DNA of 64,000 nucleotides from Lepisosteus oculatus (lineage: Eukaryota > Chordata > Actinopteri > Semionotiformes > Lepisosteidae). The translations under genes were made by a program, and so were the position numbers. The stretch covers positions 425,001 through 489,000 of the forward strand of contig NW_027168341.1 in assembly GCF_040954835.1 (NCBI RefSeq), given 5' to 3'. Below, in pieces: positions 54,049 through 64,000 of the stretch (its first letter is position 1; every line of letters starts with the position of its first letter). Under the pieces are notes generated by a model. That model ran no database searches. It had not been told where the DNA came from and saw nothing but the letters and a program-made list of their open reading frames with translations.

Positions 54049-55390
54049 GATGAGTCAAAGTAACGTCTAATCGGATTAGTTTCCTTAGAGCTGGTTCAGA
54101 GTTTGCTCAAGAGTTTACCTTTCACAGATGCGCAAAGAAGAATGTTGGGGGTGCACGCTTCAAGGTGCCTTTCAGCTGTAGGGAGTGATTCGAGACGATT
54201 CGTGGCGTGTGCTCGTTCCCATATACCATACGCCCCGGGGTGCAGTGCTAGGATGACGTACAATACCGCTTGGGCACGTAACGGCGTTATATGCAAGTGC
54301 GGGACGTGAGGGTTTTCGTTTGTTCGTTTTGTTTTGCTCTGCTTTGCTTTGTTTCATGGTCAAGAGGCGTAAGGTAAGTCGTAATCCAGGGAGAACACTG
54401 GTGGCAAACAGTCCGAGGTGAGAGGCGAGGTCCAAAGTCGAAAAGGCAGAAGGGGAGTCCAATATCCAGAATAAACGAGGTAATGGAAAAAACGCCAGGT
54501 AGAGCTCTCAAGGAGTAGACTCAATACCAGCGGGAAGCAGGTAAAGATGGTAAAAATAGCACTGCGTACCGCACGGTGGAGTGTGTGCAGGTGGGTTAAC
54601 TCGTGCGGCGGCGTTTGTTAATAATCACCCACTGCTGGTGCTGATTAGATCGCTTAAGAGTTGGTCTTAACTGCCTGGCGGTCATGACAAGCTCCTCTTT
54701 AAGCTGTGGTTTAGTTTTGCATTCATGTGTTTCTAGAGCAGTTATTTATGGGGGTGGGTGGGTCTTTCACAGAGGCTCAGGACAAATCCCCTGCATGAAA
54801 GTCTACTGTGTGCGTTCAAACAGGTCAAGAGCCAGGCAGGAGGACAATGGACAGAAGCAGCAACGAACTAAAAATAAAAGAACGAATATGAAAAAGCCAC
54901 CATCTTTTTCTTTTTGACATTTTCCGACTTTCATGCAAGCCAGGACAAAGTTGCTCGTAGCTACTTGTGGATTCAAATACTCTATCGAGTGCTTTGATGA
55001 GTTTTTGCAATTTGATTGTCGTCCTGTCAGCCTGTTTCTGTTTTTTTTTTCAATCTAGTGATGGAAAGTAAGAGGGAAATGATGGAGCAATCAATAACCG
55101 CTCCGGAAAAATGGCAGAAAGAAATGGCCCGTCACTAAGGACATTTGTGAAGCAGAGGAGTGACATCACCACAAAGGCGACTTATTCTGCTGATCGTTTT
55201 GGTGAATAATGATTGAGGCACGTTAAGAGAAAGGTAGCTGCGTCAGCATGCTTAGGCTGCAAAGGATAAAGCAAAGGTTTACTCCATGCTGAAAAGAGAA
55301 GAAAAGAAGCACAACGTTTCGGCTGTGGAGCCTTCTGCTCCATCTTCTTTAGCGATGGTGATGATGTTTACATTGGAAAAACTGAGACAC

Positions 55391-55464
55391 GCATACTGGA
55401 GGGGCTTGAACCACCAACTTTTCAGTTAACAGCCAAATGTACTAACCGATTGCACCACAGAGTC
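55391..55464 (-). tRNA. tRNA-Asn (GTT) pseudogene
   Basis: Mirror copy of 39098. The minus strand has GACTCTGTGGTGCAATCGG and GGCTGTTAACTGAAAAG. The 3' acceptor CCCCTCCAGTATG does not pair. Confidence 0.75.
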
Positions 55465-55707
55465 TGACGGTCTTTTGTGCTCCCTACATTTGCAGGTTTA
55501 TGGTCAAAGAAAACAATCGTTTGCGCTTCTTGTAGCCAGCAATATTTTTTCACTGACAACCAAGAAATTGATTTCATCTTTCACAAAATGTATGGATTTC
55601 TTCAAAAACAAGTTATTCCAGAAAGGAAATGAATTCTTGCATTAAACTGAACAAAGCTGTACATGTTTGTCTGAAATGATACATTTGGCACAACAAGACA
55701 CGGAGAG

Positions 55708-55778
55708 AGGCACCGCTGGTATTCAGACCCAGGATCGCCTGCTTACTAGGCAGGCACTTTAAGCCACTAGGGAGCACC
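55708..55778 (-). tRNA. tRNA-Thr-like relic
   Basis: Mirror copy of 38786, anticodon AGT, shortened D arm, 3' end GCGGTGCC kept slightly better than in the left arm. Confidence 0.6.
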
Positions 55779-56640
55779 GCACTTTTACAGACACTTGGAC
55801 ACATCTGCGCTCGGTGTGCACTTAACATAATCTCTGAGCCCGTTGCCTCTTTCCCGTTTAATAGCAGAACTGACGCCAAGAGAAATGATGAGAAATGGCA
55901 TTTATCGAGCACTTTTCATGTCCAAGGAGCTCAATGCCCTTGACACCTCCCCAAGGCGACGGAGCTGTGCATTCTTTGGCGACACCATTTTTTCTTTTGT
56001 TTAATTTCTATACTTATTGGTAGAATAAAAACGATATGTCATGTACTGTAAGGTAAATGTCTCTTTTCATGGGGAAAGCTAGCACCAGAAAATGTTGTGT
56101 TTAGAAGAAGTGATTTAACATGACACGTGACCTAATTTACCGGAGCAAAAGCTCACCCAGCAAGCCCTGCTTTACTTCTACAGGAGAGAAGTACTGTAGA
56201 GTCTGCAAGATGTTCAGCTGGGTAGCTACGTCAGCATGCCTCGGCTGCAAAGGAACAAGTAATAGGTTTATTGCATGCTGAAAAGAGAAGAACGGAAACA
56301 CAGCGTTTCAGCTGTGAGGTCTTCTCACACCTGAAGAAGCCTCACACCTGTAAAAGGCTCCATGGTTTTCTTTCTTCTCTTTTCAACATGGAATACACCT
56401 ATTGTCTGCAAGATGTGACAATTTAATGGTGTTTTGGAAGAAAACCTTTTTTCTTTGAATTCAAAATCAATCGGAATTTCAGCACGACACAACACTTTTT
56501 CTGTTTTAAGGAGATGATATTTTAAACCTGATAAAAATAGTAGGAAACACAAGTTTCTTGCTGTGAAAATTTAGATGGGGAAGTGTACTACTAGTAGCAG
56601 TGTAGAGCTCTCTGTGGTGGAGTCCAAGCGCATGTTCTAT

Positions 56641-56713
56641 GGGCCAGTGGCGTAATGAATAACGCGCCTGACTTTGGATCAGAAGATTGTAGGTCTGAGT
56701 CCTGCCTGGCTCG
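56641..56713 (+). tRNA. tRNA-Arg-like relic with TTG (Gln) anticodon
   Basis: Mirror copy of the tRNA-Arg(TCG) at 37857. The anticodon loop is CTTTGGA, so TCG has become TTG, a glutamine anticodon, by a C-to-T change at a CpG. The B box is GGTCTGAGTCC, with two changes, so transcription is doubtful. Acceptor pairs are intact. Confidence 0.75.
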
Positions 56714-58250
56714 TAAGGCTTTTAAACCTCTCAGGTTCCTCGGTAACAGGTTGCCGTCATGTATATGAACTATAGAAAAGCATTTGCCACAACCCATAAA
56801 TTAGCACGCAAGTGCGGGCTAGTTAACACAGAACTGTATGGAGATCATCTCCAGCTCCGAGCTCAATTGCAATGAAAAAACATGCAGAACAGAACTGGAG
56901 AGCAGCTGAATTTGTGCTCAGTAGGGTGGGGAGGACTCAGCATTGCTATTGTTCTAATTGGCATGAACTGCAGGGGATCTGAATCAGAACATGTCAGTTA
57001 GTTCGATCATTGCGTCAATATGTAGGCCACGTTAATACAGAATTATTACTTTGTCTGTCTCGTCTTTGTATATAGCTGAATGTCCCTGACAATTTCATGT
57101 TAGTTTTTAAGAACGACATTGGTGCTAATATATACATATATAGCATATAAGGAACACATAAACGTTTAGTCCATGCTGAAAAGATAAGAAAATCGCCACA
57201 ACGTTTCATCTTGGAATAAATCTTTACTTGTTGTTTTGCAGCCTACCCATTCTGACCTAACTCCTCCCTTGAAATTCCCTAACAGATAAGGGTACGTAAC
57301 GGCTCATGCCATGCTCAGTTGCAATTTGTCCCAAAACAAACAAGAACAGCAGCTGAGGGTTTGAGTTTGAACATGCACTGTATTAAAGCAGCTTTTATTT
57401 CCATTGATAAATGCTAGATATTCCTACAGAGATTCTCCAGGTGAGTAAGCGATTCCTGTTTCTGTTTCTATTTCTGTTTCATATATATATACAGTATATA
57501 TATATGTTACATGTGTCTCTGCAATAGTATAAATGTGTTATACACTATCAGGGGCTGCTTTTTTGTGCACCTCATCTAGAACAAGGGTTTTTTTCATTTA
57601 TGTTTGTGGACCTTCACCATTTGAGGAAGTTACAGGTATGGTGAGCAATGACTGACAATGGCACGTACTGCGTATTCCTCACAGAAGTGTAAGCAATTTG
57701 TTCTAAAAAACACCGGCTAAACTCCAACATCGTTAGCAATCTTATTACTTAAACAGAATTAACATCAATAAACTGTAAGGTGCTGGTACATGCGAGTAGA
57801 TTTGATTTTCTATTAAACAAAAATGCAATTACAGCTCTAAAAAGGTCAACCTAGACTTCTGTAACAGATCTGTTCAGGTCATCGCTGTTCCTCTGACCTT
57901 GTGAGTCTTTGGAATTTTAAAAGTGTATTTTGCTTGCCTTTCATGTGGTCTGTGTACAAGTCACTGTGGCGTATGCGGTCCTACACAGCCTTGCTATAGA
58001 CGTGACGAGCCTCCGCTATGTTGCAATGGAGAACAGGTTCAGTATGGAGCTGCCGAGAAAATTCAGCTGGAAAGCTCGTTGCAGAAAAGCATCGTTATCT
58101 GCGTCCAGCTGCAAAGCGTCACTAGTGGGTGCTGAAGAATCGATTTCACAGGCTGCGGGTCCAGGCGATTTAGAGTGTTAAAGGTCCCAGCGAAAACAAA
58201 ACAGCGCTGGTCCTTTTACACGCACGCACGAGAGCAAATGCAAAGGACAC

Positions 58251-58332
58251 CGTAGTCGGCAGGATTTGAACCTGCGCAGGGAGACCCAAACAGATTGCAG
58301 GTTTGTTGCCTTAACCACTCGGCCACGATTAC
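58251..58332 (-). tRNA. tRNA-Ser-like relic with TGC (Ala) in the anticodon position
   Basis: Mirror copy of the tRNA-Ser at 36217. The body, long variable arm and B box GGTTCAAATCC are kept. The anticodon arm reads ACAAA CCTGCAA TCTGT; TGC replaces AGA and position 33 is C instead of T. The altered arm can also pair as CAAAC/GTTTG with a nine-base loop. Probably not functional. Confidence 0.7.
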
Positions 58333-58784
58333 AGCGAATACTGCAGCTGTTGGCGTCTTGCTACAATCGAACAGGGAGTGCGAGGCGGCGGCGGCGGCAA
58401 CTTTTTTCAAGTTCGCTCTCCGTTTAAGAAACCTTTTACGCCATACGTGTAAGCAGACACACACACCTCAGAGGACTTAAGGGTGGCTTCAAGTTGGAAT
58501 GATAAAGTCTCCCCGTTCGGACATGAAAATAGAACTTTCTTAGACAGAAAGAAATCAACAACGGAGACATGTGGACGACGATTTCAGTCACTGCACTTTG
58601 AATAGCATTTTTACTCGAGTTACAGGAGATGCACGAATGGCCCTTGACCTACGCTCTTACGAATGCCTTGGAACATTCAAAGAGAACAGCCCTCAAGTCT
58701 TGCGGTTTATTATAATGCTGTTGCGTGTCGAGGCAGTATTTGACTTCGTCCTACCGTTGAGACACGGGGCGTACTGTAAATGAA

Positions 58785-60100
58785 CTGCACCTGACAGCTT
58801 TAGAAAAACACCTGGGCTCAGTACGGTGCTGAGAGCTCAGCGTTGCTGTTGTTCTAATTAGCACGCACTGCATCGGCTATGACCCGAACTTTTCAATTAT
58901 TCTGATCAGTAAGTCAACACGTAGTCCACATGAAAGGTAGAAATATTCTCTTGTCTGTCTCTTGTTTTTATAGAACTGAATGTCCCTGACAATGTACTGT
59001 TAGTTTTAATTGAAGAACGGCATCTGTGTTCAAATATACCAGACAAGTTTACGTAACTGCTCATGCAACACTCAGTTGTAATTAGTCAAGAAATAAAGTC
59101 GAACAACAGCTGCGAGTTTGATTCTGAACGTATGAGATTGCAGCGCCTTTTACTTCCATTGACAAATGATAGATATTCGAAGAGAGATCCTTCAGACCAG
59201 CAAGCAAACCCACGGCTATTTCGGTTTTCTATCTAGGCAACGTTGGTGTCTGCAATAGCAGACATGAAAGCGTGATGCAATTTCTGTGGCTACATTTGTT
59301 GCACGTCATGCACAGTAAGAGTGTTTCTAACACCAAATACAAAGTCAACAATTAGCGATCACGCCTTCTCCTCAGTTAACCCACTGAAACCCTTGCTGTT
59401 AACAGTTCTTTACTGCGTGCTTTACGAGCACCTACATATCGTGTCGGTTCTTTCAGCTTTATTCATTAGGTTTTCAAAGGCATAAATAGAGCACCAGAGG
59501 TGCGAACACAAAGTGTGTGGGTATCTGAAGAACTGATTCTTCTGATGACTACAGAGAGCTCGCCGCTGCCGCATTCCTCCTTTAATCTAACACGGAGTGC
59601 GAGGTGGCTGCGGAAACTTTTTCTAAGTCGCTCTCCGTTAAAAAAAAAAATTCCTTTCACAAAATACGTGCCGGCAGACAGACACGCCTCAGAGGGTTTA
59701 AGGCTGGCTTCACGTTCAAATGATAAAGTCTCCCCGTCCGGATGTCAAAATGCAACTTTGGCAGACAGAAAAACATCAACAAACCACAAATGTGGACAAG
59801 GATTTTACAAGCTGCACCACACTGCACTTTCAAAAGCATTTACAATCGTGTTAGACGCAGGAATTGCCTTTGATTTGCGCGCTTACGAACGCCATGGAAA
59901 ACGAAACAAAACTAAAGCCCTCAGCTCCTGCACTTGATTATAATGCCGTTACGTGTCGAAGCAGTAATTTACGTCATCCCACCACTGCAACACGGGGAAT
60001 AGAGGGAAATGAGCACACGCTACGAATCGTCTCAATCACTCCCTAGAGTCGTAAGGCGCATTGAAGGGTGCACCCCCATCATTAATCGTTGCGCCTCTGT
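58785..60100. repeat. Duplicated segment, copy 2
   Basis: Direct copy of 49160-50650. The tRNA-Ser(CGA) region present there at 50025-50106 is absent here, near 59540-59560. No gene is seen. Confidence 0.75.
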
Positions 60101-60671
60101 GAAAGGAAAGCTGTTGAGCAGTCTTTGAAACAGCTCGGATGAAACACTTGATTGCTTCCATGTGCATCAGGAGCCCATTTCTTATTTTCACTTCACGCCG
60201 CCCAAAGCATTTCTAACACAGGAGATTCGCGTTTGGGAATGCTCCCTGCCCTACAAATAAAACAGGTCTACGGGTCTGAAACCTGCTCCACGGAAAACAG
60301 TTCTGTTGCGCTTTTGATCAAAGGGAGATTCGCTGTTCTTACTTTTTGATGACATAACACCCAAAGGGGCTTCTTTGGAGCTGGATTCCAACCAGCATCC
60401 TAAAGTTTCTTGGCGGTACCCTTTACAGTCCTCTGTTCGGTCGACAAGGGACAGAAGGGGGCAGCTTTCCTCACACATACAGTGCAATGTACTGTAGTGT
60501 TGCCGTTCATTGAATTCGCAGTTCTGCATCAGACCTCTAACTCGTTTCCTTAGCTTGGATTTAAGCCACGAAGCAGGCTTCTAGTGTATAAACGTCTAGA
60601 GGAATCACAAACTATTTGAGAGGCCATCATCCCAGGGGGAACTGACAAAGTCTATCCCTAAACACCTAGCG
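60101..60671. other. Noncoding stretch next to the U4-like relic
   Basis: 60530-60671 is the inverse of 6260-6399, the left flank of the LTR element. 60101-60530 has no recognised copy or gene. Confidence 0.4.
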
Positions 60672-60795
60672 CAGTCTCTCGAGAGACTGTCAAAAATCGC
60701 TTTCTCCGTTTCTCCGTGCAAGTAAGTGAAAACGCGGTCTCAACCCAGAGCCACTTGGCAGCAGCGGCACGTAAATACTGTTACTGCCACTGCTC
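60672..60795 (-). pseudogene. U4-like snRNA relic
   Basis: On the minus strand GAGCAGTGGCAGTAACAG resembles the U4 5' region, and GCGATTTTTGACAGTCTC with the following stem equals the U4 Sm site and terminal stem-loop. The central part is diverged, and the U6-pairing region of U4 is not recognisable. Mirrors 6143-6259. Confidence 0.5.
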
Positions 60796-60915
60796 GATAC
60801 CGACGTTAGCCTACTATACCATGTTCAGCCACCGCTAGAAAATGTACGGCTCTAGTACCGGAGCAAACAACAGGAGGACCAACGTCGAACAGGCACACAT
60901 ATCAGACATGGAAAG

Positions 60916-60997
60916 CGACGAGGACGGGATTCGAACCCATGCGTGCAGAGCACAATGGATTAGTAGTCCATCGACTTGGCCACTCGGCCACCTCGTC
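60916..60997 (-). tRNA. tRNA-Ser with ACT anticodon
   Basis: 82 nt with perfect acceptor GACGAGG/CCTCGTC, long variable arm and B box GGTTCGAATCCC. The anticodon loop CTACTAA gives ACT instead of the usual GCT of this isoacceptor. The D loop reads AGTGGCCAAGTC, with changes from TTAAGG. Structurally it is the best Ser(GCT)-type gene of the window. Confidence 0.85.
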
Positions 60998-60999
60998 GA

Positions 61000-61066
61000 A
61001 ACTTGATAGGTAATGCGCTCCTGTCTAGTAAACAGGAGATCCTGGGTCCGAATCCCAGCGGTGCCT
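61000..61066 (+). tRNA. tRNA-Thr (AGT), 5' part replaced
   Basis: The anticodon arm CCTGTCTAGTAAACAGG and the 3' half with GGGTCCGAATCCC and GCGGTGCC match tRNA-Thr. The first 20 bases are replaced by sequence that does not pair. It lies three bases from the tRNA-Ser at 60916-60997, in opposite orientation. Confidence 0.7.
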
Positions 61067-61106
61067 TCTTTGTTCTGTCTTCTCGAACAGAACTGGTCCT
61101 TACGGA

Positions 61107-63163
61107 CAACCGCCTACGGCTAGACTTAATTAAATACAAGTATTCATTTCCTGTCTTTAACGCGACTTGTTTTTCTTAAAATGGATGCAACTTGCAAAAC
61201 ATGAAATACAAACCTTGCTAATCAGCGCTAGCGGCAGGCAAAAAAAAAGTCAGCAATGTTTTTTTTCTTTAACCTTAACCCTGCTAATGGAGAAGAGTTA
61301 AACGACCGAGTCTATGCAGCTTAAACGGTGCGCACGTCGGGTTCTTAGCTGAAAGGTTGGTAAATCACGCTCACCCCAGTCCTTAATCTTTTAAAGAGGA
61401 TACAAAATTGAACCTAGTCGCCACATCACATACATCCTGTTCAATGATAAAAAGGTAACATCTATCCTCGCTCCAGAGTAAATCTTACGTTGAGGGCATA
61501 TTTTGTTTCACTTTACCATGAGTCGGGCTCTGCTGCACAGAGGAGAGAGCAGAGCAATGAGGTCACGGGGACAGGGGAGTCACACGCTGGCGTTTTGAAT
61601 ACGCGGAAGATCACTGAGGGATCCACAGTATGTGGACCCTCCGTGCGCCATCAGTCCACACTCCGGACTCTGAATCCTGCCATCCGAGTTAAGATCTCGG
61701 CGGAACCTGAGGCGCAGTTCCTTCTTAAAACATAATCTGGTGAGCATTTCTAGAATCGTACTTGTATAGATGCAGCCTTTAATGTGTTGCTAGGTTAAAA
61801 TTGATGACTTCTTGTATTTCAGTAGGCAACTGCCCTCTTTATTTCGGATTGAATTTCTTTATTACAGGGGCGCTTTTATGAAGACAGAGTCATGTTCAGG
61901 TACTTTGCTTGATGGAGGAAGCTCATTTCGGACTCTGTGATCTGCTCACCTGGAAAGGTGTGCTGTACTACTACAAGAGAGAAGTAGAGTCTGGAAGAAG
62001 GGACAATTTTATGATGGTTTGGAAGATAATGTTTTTTTTTCTTATGCTGAAAATGAAAGGTAGTTGTTTCTATATGGACTCAGTCTTTGGAATTTGTATA
62101 TATATATATTTCAGTGATCCCTCAGCCATTGCTTCTGTATTGTAATTCAATTTCTCTTTTAAAATTCCTTCCCCACTCCTAGGACATGCAGTTGCTGAAC
62201 TCCACAATGGCTTCTATTGGAAAGTCTGTGACTGAGACCAAGTAAGTGTTCACTTTTTTATGAAACCATTATTTATTTTGGAGCAATGAGCAATTCTTAT
62301 ATAAATGCAATAAAATCATTATGCTCAAACTATGAGAGAGAATTTTAAGGATAATTTAAGAAATCAGTCTAAGCTTGTTTCTATACAAAGATGGTATTAT
62401 TTATTTTCAAAGGAAACCCGCGAGGATTCCCCTGGTGTGCAAGATGTGCCTGAATACTCTTGATCAGCTTCCTGCTCACTTGAAGAGGGCGTGTATGAAG
62501 CACGCCACGGCAGAAGAGATCAGGATGGCCTCTCAACAGGCGAGGGAGGACATGATGAATCACCTGAAGAACGGGGTCATCGTGGATTACCACAGAATAG
62601 AGATCGTGTCTGGTGAGGCAAACAGGATAGTGGTTGTAAGACTGCTAGAGTCCTTGGGCCTTTTTGTACATGGGAAGCCTGAAGACACATCGGCAAGGTG
62701 AGATATTTTTAATCTGTAAGGCTTCTGTAGTTTCTTTTTGAAATCATTGTTACAACATATTATGTAAAAGCATGTTGAAAAGAATCTACCTGCATTCCAG
62801 CGGCCCTGAGCAAGAGGCCGCTGTCCAGGAGGAAGAGATGCCAGAGGCTGCTCTAGAAACTGAAACAGAAACGGATAAGGAAGGGGAAGATGTGAGCTCT
62901 GAAGAACTCTATCAGCAGTAAGACTTTTTATTTTTCAGATGTATGTATTTTTTACTAAAATTCTAATTTGTCTTATAGGTATAAAATGTTTAAACCGGTG
63001 TTTTATATCCTTACAGGCCCTGAGTAGTTAAAAAGTATCAGCAGGCCGGAAGAGAGTGGCCCAAGCTGGACTCTATAGAAAGCACTCCCTGGATGCTCCT
63101 CTCCTGATTGGATTCAAACAGTACCTTACCAAGGATCTGGGAGTGGCAAATTATTCTCAGGAG
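61107..63163 (+). CDS. Unrecognised multi-exon gene with a CxxC...H...C finger
   Basis: Predicted exons: a 5' exon ending at 61739 (donor GTGAGC), 61868-61899, 62183-62241, 62413-62697, 62801-62917 and one from 63017. From the ATG at 62186 the frame stays open across three exons in matching phase. It encodes a CKMCLNTLDQLPAHLKRAC finger-like motif, a helical stretch (TAEEIRMASQQAREDMMNHL), LLESLGLFVHGK and an acidic tail (ETETETDKEGEDVSSEELYQ). In the exon from 63017 the frame meets a stop within two codons. Further on another frame reads RKRVAQAGLYRKHSLDAPLL and GFKQYLTKDLGVANYSQE, up to a donor at 63164. Fish have many uncharacterised proteins of this style, some near tyrosine-recombinase (Crypton) elements, but I cannot name it. 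It may be a broken gene or a short isoform. Confidence 0.45.
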
Positions 63164-64000
63164 GTATTTATTTTTTAAAGGCATTAAAAATTAAGCAATG
63201 GTATCTTCATTGTAAATGTTTTTATTTCTTAGCTTAAAATTCACCCATGTGAAATGATGTCAGCCATAAACATCATGACTCTATATTTCCTACCTGAATC
63301 TATTCTACTTAAATTATTACATTATACACAATTTGAGTTCATTTTAAAAAGTAAAAGGTAATGAAAGGAATGCATTTTTATAAGAAAGATAATACCGATA
63401 TGCATGTGATAATCTTCCTTATATCATGTAGTGCGTCATTTGGACACTTTGTGGGCTTGAAATACAAAGAAAATCATGTTCTATGGTACAAGATAAATAC
63501 AAAACTTAAGCTTTTATTTTAATTAGATTTGTTTATAAAGCATAAGCAATCATTTATTACATCGCTTCTTGAATTAAATCTTTTGACAAGAGGTAAGACT
63601 TCTATTTTACATTTAAACCCATGTTTAGCTGTGTTTTTTAGATTTAACTGAACCAATTTCTGTGTGTGATAATGTCCTTGAATTCTGACAACATCACACT
63701 AAATTACATGATATAAAACAGCTAATGTTTCTAGAGATAAAGTTTCTGGGATGCTTCTAATTACTTTTTATTACCAGGGACAGTTTAATTCACCTTGTAC
63801 AGTACTGAAAGACCAAGATGCTTTTTTTTAAAGTTATTTAACATTTTATAGAACTTTGTCTACTATGGCAACATGATGAGCTTGGTGAAACTTGGAAAAA
63901 TACTGCTTGGCCACTTATCTTAAGATAAAGATAGGATAAAGGTTTATCTTTTGCACCTACCTGACCCCCAGGGAAGGCCAATGCTTTCTCAGTTGATGGT
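63164..64000. other. Possible further intron and AT-rich block
   Basis: 63295-63570 is a copy of the AT-rich block at 21480-21766. At about 63852-63920 a short open stretch (NFVYYGNMMSLVKLGKILLG) follows an acceptor-like TTTTATAG, but it ends in a stop and has no support. Otherwise nothing recognised. Confidence 0.35.

Larger units (their letters stand above)
54049..58775 (-). repeat. Right arm of the inverted repeat of about 4.7 kb
   Basis: Inverse copy of 35765-40517, separated from it by about 13.5 kb. Arms are of nearly equal length. Apart from four tRNA relics no gene is seen. Confidence 0.85.

Noticed and set aside
1-64000. CRISPR arrays, operons or phage modules
   Set aside because: No short regularly spaced repeats with unique spacers and no prokaryotic gene order; all repeats are eukaryotic cassettes or mobile elements.

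Overview
The window reads as an accessory, repeat-rich stretch of a ray-finned fish genome. No bacterial or phage features are visible. Evidence: nuclear vertebrate-type tRNA genes close to the human versions, vertebrate U4 and U5 snRNA genes, a 5S-rRNA-headed SINE, L2 and L1 LINEs, Tc1 transposons, a Gmr1-like (SCAN-type gag) LTR element and a long-LTR endogenous retrovirus remnant. The species cannot be named from sequence alone.

The backbone is a mosaic of duplicated RNA-gene cassettes. About 31 tRNA genes or relics were found (Ser, Gly, Ile, Thr, Arg, Asn), together with four U5 snRNA copies, one near-complete U4 snRNA and two U4-like relics. From left to right: 1-1074, two tandem U5 units; 1075-6300, dispersed blocks with Gly/Ser/Thr tRNA relics; 6400-10015, a Gmr1-like LTR element; 10016-14820, SINE/Ile/Gly/Ser tRNA cassettes; 15004-16275, U4 plus two more U5 units ending at an interstitial telomere repeat; 16487-18191, an L1 beside an intact tRNA-Gly; 18192-24180, tRNA relics, a broken copy of a multi-exon gene and an ERV LTR; 24207-27834, a nearly full-length L2; 29085-32150, an ERV 3' remnant; 32674-34303, an intact Tc1 transposon inside an L2 tail; 35765-40517 and 54049-58775, the two arms of an inverted repeat of about 4.7 kb; 40512-44160, a 2269-bp tandem tRNA-Ile/SINE/Gly/Ser unit; 48998-51524, intact-looking tRNA-Arg genes; 61107-63163, the best copy of an unrecognised multi-exon gene with a CxxC...H...C finger.

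Most paralogous blocks exist here in two to five copies, so several mobile-element insertions have their empty site elsewhere in the same window (L1, L2 and ERV LTR). This gives a relative order: RNA cassettes first, then block duplication, then L1, L2 and LTR insertion. The Tc1 element, with an open transposase and near-perfect inverted repeats, looks like the youngest arrival. The only protein-coding candidates are the L2 ORF2, the Tc1 transposase and the finger gene; other long frames are chance frames in repeats or fossils.

The most unusual content is the mixed U5/U4/tRNA array, with loop-I variants in U5 and anticodon-switched tRNAs, built into tandem and inverted duplications. All identities and distances were judged by eye, with no alignment or database search.
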